Assembly (NCBI GenBank): GCA_944321445.1
Contig: CALULJ010000001.1
Span: forward strand, 57,571 to 121,570
Direction of reading: 5' to 3'
DNA length: 64,000 bases
Source of the DNA: an uncultured Collinsella sp.
Lineage (GTDB): Bacteria > Actinomycetota > Coriobacteriia > Coriobacteriales > Coriobacteriaceae
How positions within the stretch are numbered: the stretch's first letter is position 1; every line of letters starts with the position of its first letter. The position numbers and the translations under genes were made by a program. Below the pieces are notes generated by a model. The model saw only the letters and a list, made by a program, of their open reading frames with translations, did no database searches and had not been told where the DNA came from. Of the stretch, positions 40,851 to 50,810 are shown piece by piece.

Positions 40851-40911
40851 GTATGCACATGACCAAAACTCGCGTTTTTGTCTTCGGGCGGGTTCGCACC
40901 CGCCCGAAGAC
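40851..40911 (-). terminator. Dispersed palindrome and terminator after the glycyl-radical gene
   Basis: A 13-bp perfect stem GTCTTCGGGCGGG/CCCGCCCGAAGAC (40880-40911) lies 13 bases past the stop of the gene at 40924. Overlapping its far side, 40851-40880 is the ACCAAAACTCG(A/C)GTTTTTG repeat also found at 2912. The rest of the 40544-40923 gap holds no gene; GCGAGTTTTGG at 40732 is another partial copy. Confidence 0.65.
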
Positions 40912-40923
40912 ACGGTACGGTGC

Positions 40924-41175
40924 CTACATGCCCTCGTGGAAGGTGCGCGAGATGACCTCGTCCTGCTGCTCCTTCGTGAGGTTATGGAAGTTCACAGCGT
41001 AACCGGATACACGCACGGTGAGCTGCGGATACTTTTCGGGATGCGCCTGCGCGTCGAGCAGCGTGTCGCGGTTGAACACGTTGACGTTCAGGTGGTGGCC
41101 ACCCTTCTCGGCATAGGCGTCGAGCATGCTGACCAGGTTATCGGCCTGGTTTTGGGAAACGTCAGAAACCTTCAT
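40924..41175 (-). CDS. grcA: Glycyl-radical domain protein (GrcA-like), partner of split PFL
   Basis: An 83-aa protein matching the extreme C terminus of pyruvate formate-lyase: [39 protein letters not shown], with the radical glycine in RVSGYAVNF, then [18 protein letters not shown]. It has its own ribosome site (AAGGAG) and ATG at 41175, 66 bases after the pflB stop. In E. coli GrcA (YfiD) replaces a damaged domain; here the neighbouring PflB lacks this domain altogether, so the small protein appears obligatory. Substrate of PflA. Confidence 0.9.
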   Translation of the reverse strand: MKVSDVSQNQADNLVSMLDAYAEKGGHHLNVNVFNRDTLLDAQAHPEKYPQLTVRVSGYAVNFHNLTKEQQDEVISRTFHEGM

Positions 41176-41241
41176 GAATAACTCCTTGTTGATCGGACGG
41201 CGCCGGCACTCCGCCAGCGCCGTTACTGAAAGCAAAGCCCG

Positions 41242-43326
41242 TTAGTTGCACGCGTCGCAGGTGGGAACAGGATTCTCGAACTCAATGTCGCCCAAATCGA
41301 GATCGCCGAAGAACACCTGATCCTCCTTGCCGAGCGCACCCGGGATGATGGAGAACGTGTTGGAGATGCCATCCTGTGCATCGCGGAACGGCAGCTTGGC
41401 CACGCTGGACAGGCTCGCGATCGCACCGTGAGAATCGCGCTGGTGCATGGGGTTGGCGCCCGGCGCAAACGGCACGCCCGCGGCGCGGCCGTCGGGGGTG
41501 GCGCCGGTCTTTTTGCCGTACACCACGTTCGACGTGATGGTAAGCACCGAGGTCGTGGGCACCGCGTTGCGATACGTATCGTTGCGGCGCACGAACTCCA
41601 TGAACTCGTGAACCACATCGTGGGCGATCTGGTCCACGCGGTCGTCATCGTTACCGTACTTGGGGAAGTCGCCCTCGATCTCAAAGTCGACGATCACGCC
41701 GTCCTCGTCGCGAATCGGGTGCACCTTCGCGTACTTGATGGCAGACAGCGAGTCGGCCACGACAGACAGACCGGCGATGCCTGTCGCGAACCAACGGTGC
41801 ACATGGTGGTCGTGCAGCGCCATCTGAATGGCCTCGTAGCAGTACTTATCGTGCATGTAATGGATGATGTTCAGCGTGTTCACATACACGCCGGCCAACC
41901 AGCGCATCATGTTCTTGTACTTGGCAACGACGTCATCGTAGTCGAGTGTGTCGCCCTCGACCGGGCGGTACGCAGGACCGACCTGCTTCTTCGACACCTC
42001 GTCGACACCGCCGTTCAGCGCGTACAGCAGGCACTTGGCCAGGTTGGCGCGCGCCCCGAAGAACTGCATCTCCTTTCCCACGCGCATGGAGCTCACGCAG
42101 CATGCGATGGCGTAGTCATCGCCGTGGTAGACGCGCATGACGTCGTCGTTTTCGTACTGGATAGACGAGCTTGCGATGGAGGTCTTGGCGCAGAACTCCT
42201 TGAACGCCTGCGGCAGACGCGTGCTCCACAGCACCGTAAGATTGGGCTCCGGCGAGGTGCCCATGTTCTCGAGGGTGTGCAGGTAGCGGAAGCTCATCTT
42301 GGTGACGAGCGTGCGGCCGTCGACGCCCATGCCGCCGATGGACTCGGTCACCCACTGCGGGTCGCCCGAGAACAGGTTTTGGTATTCGGGCGTGCGGGCG
42401 AACTTGACCATGCGCAGCTTCATGATGAAGTGGTCGACGAACTCCTGGATCTGCTCCTCGGTGAACGTGCCGCGCGCCAGGTCGCGCTCGGCGTAGATGT
42501 CGATGAACGTCGAGGTGCGGCCGATGGACATAGCGGCACCGTTTTGGTCCTTCACCGCGGCGAGGTACGCAAAGTACATCCACTGGATGGCCTCCTGCGT
42601 GTTCTCGGCCGGGCGCGAGATGTCGAAACCGTAGATGCTGCCGAGCTGCTTGAGCTGGTGCAGCGCGCGAATTTGCTCGGCAAGCTCCTCGCGGTCGCGA
42701 ATGACCGCCTCGGTCATGGTGTGCGGCGTTGCGGCCTTTTGGGCCTCTTTGTCGCGGATAAGGAAGTCCAGGCCATAGAGCGCCACGCGGCGGTAGTCGC
42801 CAATGATGCGACCGCGGCCATAGCCGTCGGGCAGGCCGGTGATGATATGCGCGGAGCGGCAGGCGCGCATCTCGGGCTTGTACACGTCGAATACGCCCTG
42901 GTTGTGCGTTTTACGCTTGTTGGTGTAGATGTCGATGATGGTGGGGTCGATTTGGTAGCCGTGCTGCTCGGCTGCCTGGCACGCGATGCGGATGCCGCCG
43001 TTGACGTGCAGGGCGCGCTTGAGCGGCTTGTCCGTTTGCAGGCCCACGATGGTCTCGAGCTCGGGATGATCGGCCACGATGTAGCCAGCGGGATACGCCG
43101 TAATACCGGTCACGACCTTGGTCTCGATGTCGAGGGCACCGCCCTTGGCGCGCTCCTCCTCCAGCAGGTTCAGCACCTCGCCCCACAGTTTCGTGGTGCG
43201 CTCGGTGGGCCCTACCAGGAACGATTCGTCCCCTTCGTAGGGCGTGTAGTTGTGCTGGATGAAGTCCCGGACATCCACCTCGCCTTCCCAGATGCCTCCT
43301 GTGAAGCCTTCCCATGCCTTTTGCAT
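41242..43326 (-). CDS. pflB: Pyruvate formate-lyase, body without glycyl-radical domain
   Basis: Catalytic body of PFL, 694 aa, cleaving pyruvate with CoA to acetyl-CoA and formate. The tandem active-site cysteines are in [43 protein letters not shown] and [14 protein letters not shown] are PFL-typical. It stops after [21 protein letters not shown]...TCDACN, about 65 residues short of usual PFL, exactly where the RVSGYAV domain should come; that domain is the next gene, in the same frame 22 codons later. The two together give the normal 760 residues. The CxxC tail is unusual. ATG at 43326. Confidence 0.94.
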   Translation of the reverse strand: MQKAWEGFTGGIWEGEVDVRDFIQHNYTPYEGDESFLVGPTERTTKLWGEVLNLLEEERAKGGALDIETKVVTGITAYPAGYIVADHPELETIVGLQTDKPLKRALHVNGGIRIACQAAEQHGYQIDPTIIDIYTNKRKTHNQGVFDVYKPEMRACRSAHIITGLPDGYGRGRIIGDYRRVALYGLDFLIRDKEAQKAATPHTMTEAVIRDREELAEQIRALHQLKQLGSIYGFDISRPAENTQEAIQWMYFAYLAAVKDQNGAAMSIGRTSTFIDIYAERDLARGTFTEEQIQEFVDHFIMKLRMVKFARTPEYQNLFSGDPQWVTESIGGMGVDGRTLVTKMSFRYLHTLENMGTSPEPNLTVLWSTRLPQAFKEFCAKTSIASSSIQYENDDVMRVYHGDDYAIACCVSSMRVGKEMQFFGARANLAKCLLYALNGGVDEVSKKQVGPAYRPVEGDTLDYDDVVAKYKNMMRWLAGVYVNTLNIIHYMHDKYCYEAIQMALHDHHVHRWFATGIAGLSVVADSLSAIKYAKVHPIRDEDGVIVDFEIEGDFPKYGNDDDRVDQIAHDVVHEFMEFVRRNDTYRNAVPTTSVLTITSNVVYGKKTGATPDGRAAGVPFAPGANPMHQRDSHGAIASLSSVAKLPFRDAQDGISNTFSIIPGALGKEDQVFFGDLDLGDIEFENPVPTCDACN

Positions 43327-43738
43327 TGCCTGACCACGCTCCTCGCGGTTCGCGCGCGGGACGACGGGGCGCCCGCGCAAGGTGAGCTGGATTTGGCGGA
43401 AATGGATGCGGATGTGCAGATTCCGAGTCAAGGCATAGCCTGCATCCAGCGGAAATGCGTGTAATCAGTGCGCGTTTCCCTTGGTCCGCCAAATGTAAGC
43501 CGAGGATAACATACACGGTGCCTGTTATTGTTAGAAATGTTTAACTCTTTGAGTTTCTCCGCTGTGCTAAATGCTACCTAGGCATGTATATTTTCTCGAC
43601 ATCCTTGGCATACCCATAGGAGCTTCCTATCAACACGGGCGGGCATGCGCCATTATTTCTTCACAAGATTGGTGGGTTTATAGCACGAAAGCGTGAAACT
43701 CCGCACCCGCGGCGTCAATGCGCTGCCAAGCAGCAGCT

Positions 43739-44119
43739 TTAGAACTTGCGCAGTTGCGACAGGGACTTGAGCGACTGGATAATCGAATCGCGATCGATGC
43801 CCGCCTGGGCTTGCACGGTCGCCTCGACCGCGCCCTCGACGAAGGGGCAGTCGGCCACACAAACCCGCGGGTCGCTCATGTCGCCCAGCACCATCTTGAC
43901 CACCATGGCAGCGGCACCCATGTCCATGAGGACGACTACGCCATCGGGGTTGTTGACCTCGCTGATGGCGCGATACACGCTACCGTAGCTAGTTCCAAAT
44001 TCTCCATTGGGCATGCCGCCCGCCACAGCAACCGCTGCGCGAGGCGCAATAACCCTGGTATAGTCACGCAATGCCTCAACCAAGGCTCGTGAATGCGAGA
44101 CCAATACGATTCCCACCAT
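43739..44119 (-). CDS. dhaM: DhaM-like PTS phosphotransferase (EIIA-mannose fold)
   Basis: A 126-aa protein of the PTS-dependent dihydroxyacetone kinase subunit family. The active-site His is in GIVLVSHSRALVEAL, followed by GTSYGSVYRAI and VVLMDMGAAAMVVKM, typical of DhaM. It would carry phosphate from HPr to DhaL-ADP. No dhaK or dhaL is in the window, so it is either an orphan or serves genes elsewhere. ATG at 44119 with GGGG upstream; the 43327-43738 gap upstream of pflB holds no clear gene. Confidence 0.88.
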   Translation of the reverse strand: MVGIVLVSHSRALVEALRDYTRVIAPRAAVAVAGGMPNGEFGTSYGSVYRAISEVNNPDGVVVLMDMGAAAMVVKMVLGDMSDPRVCVADCPFVEGAVEATVQAQAGIDRDSIIQSLKSLSQLRKF

Positions 44120-44417
44120 TGTGCGTCCCCCTGCATGTTGCTTTGTATACGTGTCATGGTACCCAATACCATGTGCGCAAACCGTCTGAACAAGGTCAGT
44201 GGTCGGTATCTTCGGCCTATCGTTGAGGCAAATGGTATGAAGTATATTCACCGTTGATAATGCGATTTTTTGCATAACGGCCAAATTGATATACCGCTGG
44301 TCCTGCTATTTTTTGAAGACAATTCACTTTTGATGCATAGTATGCCGTTTCTTTTCGCTCCAGCGCATGTGCGCTGCACCTCGCCCGCTACCGTTCACCG
44401 AAGACACCCCTTCCCTC

Positions 44418-44444
44418 TTGACGGGATACCAATGTGATATCACA
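44418..44444 (+). promoter_or_regulatory. Promoter and palindromic operator upstream of the SPFH gene
   Basis: TTGACG (44418-44423) is a good -35 element; 9 bases on, TGTGATATCACA (44433-44444) is a perfect 12-bp palindrome that would overlap the spacer and -10. A small ribbon-helix-helix protein encoded downstream is a plausible binder. Confidence 0.5.
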
Positions 44445-44558
44445 ATGTAATCAACGAGACCGAGAACGGCGCTCGTCGGGGCCTGCCCTTCCCCGAGGCA
44501 ATGCAGGGCAGCGTCCGGGCTGTCACGCAAACGCGGACGCGCAACGAAAGGAACTTCA

Positions 44559-45593
44559 ATGAGCGTGGAAAAGCAGATTAAGGCCAAGTCCGGTTGGGGG
44601 ATGCTCGCCGTTGTCTGCGTGGCATTCGCGGCCATCATCGCCGTCTTCATCCTGAGCGTCGTGGGGCTTGCCGGGGCCGAGGACGCCGGCGTTCCCGTCA
44701 ACCCGCTGCACGGCTGGGGCCTGGGGCTCAGCATCGCCGCGTTCTGCCTGATTTGGATTCCCGTCAGCGGCTTCTTTACCCTGCAGCCCGGCCAGGCGCG
44801 CGTGTGCATCCTGTTCGGTGACTACAAGGGCACGGTGCGCGACGGCGGCTTCCGCTGGGCCAACCCGTTCTACAGCCGCTCGATGGGTTCCAATGCTTCT
44901 GCCGAGGATGCCACCGCCGAGGTGCTCTCCAAGTCGAGCCTGTCGCTCGGCAAGCAAATCAGCGTCGCTGCGAAGGCATCTAACAACCTGTCGACCAAGG
45001 TGAGCGTGCGCGCCCGCACCCTGAACGGCGAGATTCTGAAGGTGAACGACAAGATGGGCAACCCCATCGAGATCGCCAACGTCGTGGTGTGGCATGTGGA
45101 AGACACCGCCAAGGCGCTGTTTGACGTGGACAACTACGAGCAGTTCGTGGCCACCCAGGCCGAGACGGCGCTGCGCCACGTGGCGAGCGTGTACGCCTAC
45201 GACCACCTGGAGGACAACTCCGATGACGCGAGCGCCATCACGCTGCGCTCCAACATCGAGGAGGTCTCGGAAGCCCTGAAGCGCGAGTTGACCCAGCGCC
45301 TGGCCCCTGCCGGTGTGACTGTGGACGACGCACGCCTCACGCACCTGGCCTACGCGTCCGAGATCGCCCAGGCGATGCTCCGTCGCCAGCAGGCCGAAGC
45401 CGTCATCGCCGCGCGCAAGAAGATCGTTGAGGGCGCCGTATCGATGGTCGACATGGCCGTGAAGGAGCTCGCCGACGGCGGCACCATCGAGCTCGACGAG
45501 GAGCGCAAGGCGCAGATGGCCAGCAACCTCATGGTTGTGCTGTGCGGCGAATCTGAGGCGCACCCGGTACTCAACACCAGCTCCCTCTACTAA
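44559..45593 (+). CDS. SPFH/band-7 domain membrane protein
   Basis: Predicted membrane scaffold protein, 344 aa. Two membrane helices (about 14-38 and 52-70) precede [28 protein letters not shown], the start of the SPFH domain (about 75-270), whose end [39 protein letters not shown] is typical. The C-terminal part is helical. ATG start with GAAAGGAAC upstream. Followed 60 bases on by a ribbon-helix-helix gene, an arrangement that suggests a regulated pair. Confidence 0.93.
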   Translation: MSVEKQIKAKSGWGMLAVVCVAFAAIIAVFILSVVGLAGAEDAGVPVNPLHGWGLGLSIAAFCLIWIPVSGFFTLQPGQARVCILFGDYKGTVRDGGFRWANPFYSRSMGSNASAEDATAEVLSKSSLSLGKQISVAAKASNNLSTKVSVRARTLNGEILKVNDKMGNPIEIANVVVWHVEDTAKALFDVDNYEQFVATQAETALRHVASVYAYDHLEDNSDDASAITLRSNIEEVSEALKRELTQRLAPAGVTVDDARLTHLAYASEIAQAMLRRQQAEAVIAARKKIVEGAVSMVDMAVKELADGGTIELDEERKAQMASNLMVVLCGESEAHPVLNTSSLY

Positions 45594-45653
45594 CCCCGGG
45601 AAAATAGGGACAGGCACTCTTTTCCCATTTCGCACGTCAAAGTAGGTGTCCGC

Positions 45654-45827
45654 ATGGCACGCAAACAGTATCCGCTTCGCATCGATCCCGCCATTTGGGA
45701 GGCCGTTCAGCGCTGGGCCGACGACGAGATGCGCAGCGCCAACGGCCAGGTGGAGTGGATCTTGCGCGATGCGCTCAAGCGTGCCGGACGCCTGCCCAAG
45801 AAGGGCGAAAAGGGACAGGAGAAATAG
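45654..45827 (+). CDS. Small Arc/ribbon-helix-helix-like protein
   Basis: A 57-aa protein, MARKQYPLRIDPAIWEAVQRW then ADDEMRSANGQVEWILRDALKRAG and a basic tail. The short beta strand (YPLRI) followed by two helices with the N-G-Q turn is the Arc/MetJ ribbon-helix-helix pattern of DNA-binding dimers. It directly follows the SPFH gene, probably co-transcribed, and may repress at the TGTGATATCACA palindrome upstream. Too short for many gene finders. Confidence 0.8.
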   Translation: MARKQYPLRIDPAIWEAVQRWADDEMRSANGQVEWILRDALKRAGRLPKKGEKGQEK

Positions 45828-46131
45828 ACCCGCTGGTCGCCGTCGCACGCACCGCCAAATCTTAAGACAGACGCGAGGATTCTGCAGCCGGCGACAGGGG
45901 CTTCAAGCGGCTCTTTCTCACTATTCCCGCAGGTATATGCAGTGTCCTTTGTTCGTCCACAATTGTTACCGTCCCCAGTCAAAAAGGGACCGTTCGCCGC
46001 GGGAATTCAACCTTAATGGGTTCTTCAGATTATTCATTGACGCCTGAGGTACATTCCTAATGGCGCACGAAACCGACCGCCGGATTTGCGCCCAAAGCGC
46101 GCCGCCGGCAACGCTGAACAGGAGTGATACC

Positions 46132-46365
46132 ATGCGCACCACACCCGAGAGAAAAGAGGACCCTCACCTCGTGAAGAGCACCAAGACCACTGCTCCCGCA
46201 CAGGCAGCCACCAAGCGCCCCAAGCGCTCTAAGGACCAGCGACTCAACCTTAAGCGCAGTTACGAAGCGTTTTTGGAGGCAGCGAAGAAGGCGGGATCGT
46301 CCGCGAAGAGCGTGAAGACCCCTTCCGAGTCCTGGCCGATGCGTCCCTACGCAGCGTCCATCTAG
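46132..46365 (+). CDS. Small basic protein of unknown function
   Basis: A 77-aa Lys/Ala-rich, highly basic protein with no membrane segment: MRTTPERKEDPHLVKSTKT followed by QAATKRPKRSKDQRLNLKRS and a helix-like YEAFLEAAKKAG. The ATG at 46132 is preceded by AGGAG; the frame runs further upstream without a better start. Ends 50 bases before a strong terminator. May bind nucleic acid; not recognised. Confidence 0.6.
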   Translation: MRTTPERKEDPHLVKSTKTTAPAQAATKRPKRSKDQRLNLKRSYEAFLEAAKKAGSSAKSVKTPSESWPMRPYAASI

Positions 46366-46414
46366 GATCCTCTGGTATCTAAGTGCCCCGGGCGGCGTTG
46401 CTGCCCCAAGGGCG

Positions 46415-46454
46415 AAGCGCCCCGTGCATCCAACGATGCGCGGGGCGCTTTTAT
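46415..46454 (+). terminator. Strong terminator after the small basic gene
   Basis: AAGCGCCCCGTGCATC (46415-46430) pairs with GATGCGCGGGGCGCTT (46435-46450) with one mismatch, followed by TTATAT. Confidence 0.9.
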
Positions 46455-46568
46455 ATGCCTGATTGCTCAGGGCAAGAGCGAGTCGAGCGCGCCCAGCTTT
46501 CCACGGGGCGCTCGGGCTCATAATCTCGCAGACACCGGACCGGCATGAGGCGCCGCATGGCACAACCG

Positions 46569-46967
46569 CTACGCCCGCCCCATCGCCTGTGCCACAGCGG
46601 AAGGAAGCTCGTCTTGTTGGACCTCTTCCCAAGATATGAGCCCACGCATGAACGCCGCCTCAAAGCGCAGGTACGCTCCATCGCGCAGCTCACGGCTCGT
46701 TTGGAATATCACTGTGGTTGCACCGCCGTCTTCTGCGTATGCGTCAAGCTCGTAGCGATATGGCATGTCGGAATCGCGCAGTACGTCATAGTCGACGTGG
46801 TCGTTATCGACTTGGAGGTAGTACGTGCCACCGCAAAGCGGAGCCGTGGCAGCAACCTCACCCATGTGGTCGACGTACGGACACACGACTGCATTCACAA
46901 ATGCCGTACCCCCTGCGAACACGAGCGCCGCCGCAACCGCAACGACAATCAATACCTTCTTGATCAT
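46569..46967 (-). CDS. YxeA-family (DUF1093-like) exported protein
   Basis: A 132-aa protein with a signal/anchor helix (MIKKVLIVVAVAAALVFAGG) and a small beta domain: YYLQVDNDHVDYDVL, YRYELDAYAEDGGATTVIFQT, then AYLRFEAAFMRGLISWEEVQQDELP, the pattern of YxeA proteins. In Bacillus subtilis yxeA follows the yxdLM ABC exporter genes; here a BceAB/YxdLM-type exporter lies just upstream on the same strand, supporting the call. The ATG at 46967 has AAGGAGTG upstream. Role unknown, perhaps peptide sensing or immunity. Confidence 0.78.
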   Translation of the reverse strand: MIKKVLIVVAVAAALVFAGGTAFVNAVVCPYVDHMGEVAATAPLCGGTYYLQVDNDHVDYDVLRDSDMPYRYELDAYAEDGGATTVIFQTSRELRDGAYLRFEAAFMRGLISWEEVQQDELPSAVAQAMGRA

Positions 46968-47047
46968 AATTCACTCCTTCTTTGCCGAAGGGACGCGATG
47001 TGTCGATTTGCCTGGAGCTGCTTGGACGAACATGGCGCAGACGCACA

Positions 47048-47142
47048 GGGGGTCGGTAGTTTCTACTTGTCGTTTCGTTCGGTAACTCGGGCAAATCAAG
47101 CCAGTTAGTGAACGAAACGGCAAGTAGAAACTCCCGATCCCC
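47048..47142. repeat. Palindrome-ended element G (95 bp)
   Basis: Arms 47048-47080 and 47110-47142 pair over about 30 bases with few mismatches (TTTCTACTTG and CGTTTCGTTC in the left arm, their inverses in the right). Non-coding; lies between the YxeA gene and the exporter operon and might act as terminator for the latter. Confidence 0.7.
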
Positions 47143-47181
47143 TATCTTTACCGGGCTGCCGTCGCGCAGCGCGATCGCACG

Positions 47182-47310
47182 CTAGGGACGGCGCCACAGC
47201 CGCGCGATGAGCCATAGGGTCGCGATTGCTGCCAGCCAGCCAACCAGCGGAAGCCAGGTGTCGGTCACGCTGTGCACGATGGCGTCCCAAACGGCGAAAT
47301 CGAGAATCAT
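47182..47310 (-). CDS. Small membrane protein after the ABC permease
   Basis: A 42-aa peptide, MILDFAVWDAIVHSVTDTWL followed by PLVGWLAAIATLWLIARLWRRP, with one membrane helix and a basic end. GAAAGGAGG lies 5 bases before the ATG, a strong ribosome site that supports it as a real gene. It ends the exporter operon and could be an accessory or regulator of the transporter. No homologue recognised. Confidence 0.68.
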   Translation of the reverse strand: MILDFAVWDAIVHSVTDTWLPLVGWLAAIATLWLIARLWRRP

Positions 47311-47447
47311 ACGGCCTCCTTTCGGTGGGTCGCGACATGCGCTGCCCACGCCGCTCCTATGCATTTGGAGCGGCGCACTGTTCCCGAATACGAATGCTTG
47401 ATTTGGCCCGGCAGGCAGGTGATCTGCCGCCTGCCGGGTCAAGCGCC

Positions 47448-49652
47448 TCAAGCTGCGTGGCGCGCGCGGATGGCGTCGCGCACGATGCCTTTGCTCATGA
47501 GATAGGTCACGCAGAAGTAGCCGCCGTACGAGATGAGGAAGATGAGCGCGGTGAAGCTCACCATGCCGGCGATCGTGAGCCCGCCGAACAGCTCGATGAG
47601 GTCGACGATGACCGAAAGCGCCACCACCGAGTGGGCTATGCCCACCACCACGGGAAAGATGAAGAAGATCGTCTGCTGCGACAGCACGGAGTGCGAAATC
47701 TGACGCGTGGACGTGCCCAACTCGGAGAGAATCCGGTAGTTCTTGCCGGCGTCGGACACGCCGGAGAGCTGCTGGATGGTGAGAATTGCCGCGCATGCTA
47801 CCACGAGCACGAAGCCAATGTAGATGGCAAGGTAGCTGATGAGACCGTTCATGGAGTTGACGCTCTCGTAGGTTGTGCTGCGCGTGGCCTCGGCGCCCCA
47901 ACCGCCCACGATGTTGCCGGCGGCATCGATCACGTCGTTGTAGCGGCGGGGAGCGGCAATGTAGGCGTCGGACTCGGGGTCGTTTGCACCGGCGGCATAG
48001 TTCACCAGCAGGTAGCTCGTATAGGGCGGCAGGTCGAGCGCGGCAAGCACCGCATCGGGCACCACGAGGGTACCGGAGTTCATGCCCATCATGGAGTTGA
48101 CGAATACGCTGGCGTCTGCATTCACGTGGTCCTGCACCGGGTGCAGCTTAAAGCCGCCCAGGTCCAGCTCAACTCCCTGCTTCAGCACTGCGTCGTACAC
48201 GCGGTTCACAGTCTCGCCCATGTCTGACAGCAGTGTGTAGCCATCCGCCGGCATATCAAGGGTCTCCATGCCGCGAAATGCCAGGTAATCGTTGTAGTTG
48301 CTCGCAGAAATCACCTGTAAGCCCAGCGAATCGACATCCGAGCTTTCCGTGCCTGCGGGCAGGGGCATATCCACCGCGTCGCACAGGTCCTTGAGAGTGA
48401 CCAGCGGCTTTGAAGCGCCGCGCGGCGTGGAGTCGTAGGCGTCGACCTGCACATACGAGCCAGCGATGGACGCCAGGTCGAACGGCTGCGCGTCGGGCGT
48501 GTCGGCGTTGAGCGTCTGGTTCGCGCTCATGGCCATAAGGTCCACCGGCTCGGTGGGCGCGGCAAACGTCACGCCGCCCTCTCCCCCACTGATGGTGGGA
48601 TCGGCATTCCACTCATCCGCAATGGCCTGGCTGTAATACATGACAGACGTGGTGTAGTCGACCGGTGTGCCGCGCTCGACCGTGGAGTTCATGACGCTCG
48701 CAAGCGACATGCCCGTGGTCACCGAAGTAATGGCCAAAAACAGGATCATCGCGATGATGGCCATGGAAAAGCTCACGGTGTTCACCTTGGCGGCGAGCTG
48801 GCGTATCGTGACCATGTTGAGGCCGCGCCAGTACAGGCCGCGCGCGCCCTGCAGGGCCTTGAGCAAAAAGCCGGACAGGCCGAAGAAGAACAGGATGGTG
48901 CCCACGACCACAATGAGCGTGGTGATGAGAAACGCCTGCATCGCCTCGGGCTGACCGTCGTAGGGCAGGCCATCGTGCAGCAACCGCACGTAGGCGACGA
49001 TGATCGCCGCGAGGCCGAGCACAAAGATCGCAGCGGAAACCCAGGGGTTACGCGCCTTGATGGTCTCGTTTTGACGGCCGGCGCTCATGAGGTCGATGAC
49101 CCTGGCGCGCGCGACCACGCGCAGGTTGAACACGAGCGTAACGAGGAAGATGGCAACCAGGCAGCCCACGGTCATAAACAGGGCGCTGGGCGAGATGAAG
49201 AATCGGAAGTTCGAGATCTGCGTTTTGAAGAGCGACGCCGTGAAGAACACCATGAGCTGCGACAGAACGAGGCCAAGAGCGACGCCCAGCACGAGCGCTG
49301 CGAGCGATACGAACACGGTCTCGAGCGTCATGACGCGGGCGACCTGTCCGCGGCTCATGCCCAGCACCTGGTAGAGGCCGAATTCCTTCTTGCGCCGCTT
49401 CATGATGAAGTTGTTGGCGTACACCATGAGGAAGCCCATCACAAAGGCGAGAAAGACCGTAAGGCCGCTGATGATACCGCCGAGCGTCTCGCCCATACCG
49501 GGGTTCTGCGCGCCCACGCCGGCGATGTCGACCTGCACGGAGATGGTGTTGAACGCGTAGAACACCGTGACGGCAAGCGTAAGCGTGAGCAGATAGACGA
49601 GGTAATCGCGACCCGCTCGGCGCACGTTGCCCCATGCGAGCTTAAAGAGCAT
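47448..49652 (-). CDS. BceB/YxdM-type ABC permease (FtsX family)
   Basis: Permease of an antimicrobial-peptide-type exporter, 734 aa. It starts [24 protein letters not shown]; about ten membrane helices in the BceB order (1 + 3 FtsX, 4 more, then a large extracellular domain of about 210 residues near 320-560, then FtsX again). The large outside loop is where BceB proteins meet peptides such as bacitracin. The ATG at 49652, with GAGGG upstream, overlaps the ATPase stop by 11 bases. No two-component genes adjoin, which is unusual for this family. Confidence 0.9.
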   Translation of the reverse strand: MLFKLAWGNVRRAGRDYLVYLLTLTLAVTVFYAFNTISVQVDIAGVGAQNPGMGETLGGIISGLTVFLAFVMGFLMVYANNFIMKRRKKEFGLYQVLGMSRGQVARVMTLETVFVSLAALVLGVALGLVLSQLMVFFTASLFKTQISNFRFFISPSALFMTVGCLVAIFLVTLVFNLRVVARARVIDLMSAGRQNETIKARNPWVSAAIFVLGLAAIIVAYVRLLHDGLPYDGQPEAMQAFLITTLIVVVGTILFFFGLSGFLLKALQGARGLYWRGLNMVTIRQLAAKVNTVSFSMAIIAMILFLAITSVTTGMSLASVMNSTVERGTPVDYTTSVMYYSQAIADEWNADPTISGGEGGVTFAAPTEPVDLMAMSANQTLNADTPDAQPFDLASIAGSYVQVDAYDSTPRGASKPLVTLKDLCDAVDMPLPAGTESSDVDSLGLQVISASNYNDYLAFRGMETLDMPADGYTLLSDMGETVNRVYDAVLKQGVELDLGGFKLHPVQDHVNADASVFVNSMMGMNSGTLVVPDAVLAALDLPPYTSYLLVNYAAGANDPESDAYIAAPRRYNDVIDAAGNIVGGWGAEATRSTTYESVNSMNGLISYLAIYIGFVLVVACAAILTIQQLSGVSDAGKNYRILSELGTSTRQISHSVLSQQTIFFIFPVVVGIAHSVVALSVIVDLIELFGGLTIAGMVSFTALIFLISYGGYFCVTYLMSKGIVRDAIRARHAA

Positions 49653-50505
49653 CGGAACCCTCACCGCCCATCATCGCCACGACCTCCATGATGCGCTCGA
49701 AGAACTCCTGGCGCGTCGAGGTTCCGCGGCGCAGCTCGGTGAAGATGCGGCCATCGCGGATGAACAGCACGCGGTGCGTGTAGCTCGCCGCAAAGCTGTC
49801 GTGCGTGACCATGAGGACCGTGGCCTGATAGTCGCGGTTCATGGTCTCGAAGCACTCGAGGAGCAGGCGCGCGTTTTTGGAATCGAGCGCGCCCGTGGGC
49901 TCGTCGGCCATGATGATGGCCGGGTCGGTCACGAGGGCGCGCGCCGCGGCGACGCGCTGCTGCTGGCCGCCGGACATCTGGTAGGGATACTTGTCCAGCA
50001 CCTCTTTGATGGAAAGACGCTGCGCGACCGCTTCGACGCGCATGAGGACCTCGCGCGCCGGCACGCGGCTGATGGTGAGCGGCAGGGCGATGTTCTCGCG
50101 CGCGGTGAGCGTGTCGAGCAGGTTGGAATCCTGGAAGATGAAGCCAAGCTGCTCGCGGCGGAAACGCGTGAGCTTGGCGGACTTCATAGCCGTGACGTCC
50201 GCGCCGTTGACCAGCACGTTTCCGCTGGTAACGGCGTCGATGGTGGACACGCAGTTGAGCAGCGTGGACTTGCCGGAGCCCGAGGCGCCCATGATGCCCA
50301 CGAACTCGCCGCGCATAACGGTAAACGATACGTCCGCGAGTGCGCGGGTCACGTTGTTTCGCGAGCCGTAGACCTTCTCGATGTGGCGAACGTCGAGCAC
50401 GGGCTGCTGGGCGGCCGCGGCGCCGCCGGCATGCGCGAAGGTTGCGGGCGCGGTGGGTGCAACAGGTGCGGCGACCTGGGGATTCGGTGCGCTATGTTTT
50501 CCCAT
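49642..50505 (-). CDS. ABC transporter ATP-binding protein (BceA/YxdL type)
   Basis: ATPase of the exporter, 287 aa. An Ala/Pro-rich N-terminal extension of about 35 residues precedes [19 protein letters not shown]. Walker A is GASGSGKST, the Q-loop [22 protein letters not shown], the signature MSGGQQQR, Walker [14 protein letters not shown] and the H-loop VTHD. The start at 50505 follows AAAGGAAG. Coupled with the permease. Confidence 0.95.
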   Translation of the reverse strand: MGKHSAPNPQVAAPVAPTAPATFAHAGGAAAAQQPVLDVRHIEKVYGSRNNVTRALADVSFTVMRGEFVGIMGASGSGKSTLLNCVSTIDAVTSGNVLVNGADVTAMKSAKLTRFRREQLGFIFQDSNLLDTLTARENIALPLTISRVPAREVLMRVEAVAQRLSIKEVLDKYPYQMSGGQQQRVAAARALVTDPAIIMADEPTGALDSKNARLLLECFETMNRDYQATVLMVTHDSFAASYTHRVLFIRDGRIFTELRRGTSTRQEFFERIMEVVAMMGGEGSDAL

Positions 50506-50591
50506 GAGGGAACTTCCTTTCACTCTGAGCGGCGGCGCGCCGTGGCAATTGCGCCCGGGACGCGCCGCCACGTTGGCTTGCGGCAACCGGG

Positions 50592-50753
50592 CTACCGGGT
50601 GTTGGTCCACAGCAGCCAGATCATGACAACAGAAAGCACTGCCATGACCAGCAGCCACAGAACCATCTCGACCGCGCTCATGCCTACACCCTGCTTCTCT
50701 TCCTGAACATCATACGGGTTGCGACGGTACGGGTTCATATTCGTTGCCTCCAT
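50592..50753 (-). CDS. Small membrane protein heading the exporter operon
   Basis: A 53-aa peptide with a polar N terminus (MEATNMNPYRRNPYDVQEEK) and one membrane helix (MVLWLLVMAVLSVVMIWLLW), ending TNTR. AGGAGGT stands 7 bases before the first ATG; a second ATG five codons on also has GGAGG before it. It lies 86 bases upstream of the ATPase on the same strand, so it is the first gene of the operon. Not recognised; perhaps a small transporter-associated regulator. Confidence 0.68.
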   Translation of the reverse strand: MEATNMNPYRRNPYDVQEEKQGVGMSAVEMVLWLLVMAVLSVVMIWLLWTNTR

Positions 50754-50810
50754 GACAACCACCTCCTGACCCTATAGTCGCAGCCTGCGGTTGTGGGAGC
50801 CATCGATTTG

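Noticed and set aside
41176..41241. Split PFL as a simple frameshift
   Set aside because: Both parts are in the same frame; the gap has a stop, a ribosome site and a new ATG, and the N-terminal part has its own distinct ending, so a sequencing slip does not explain it.
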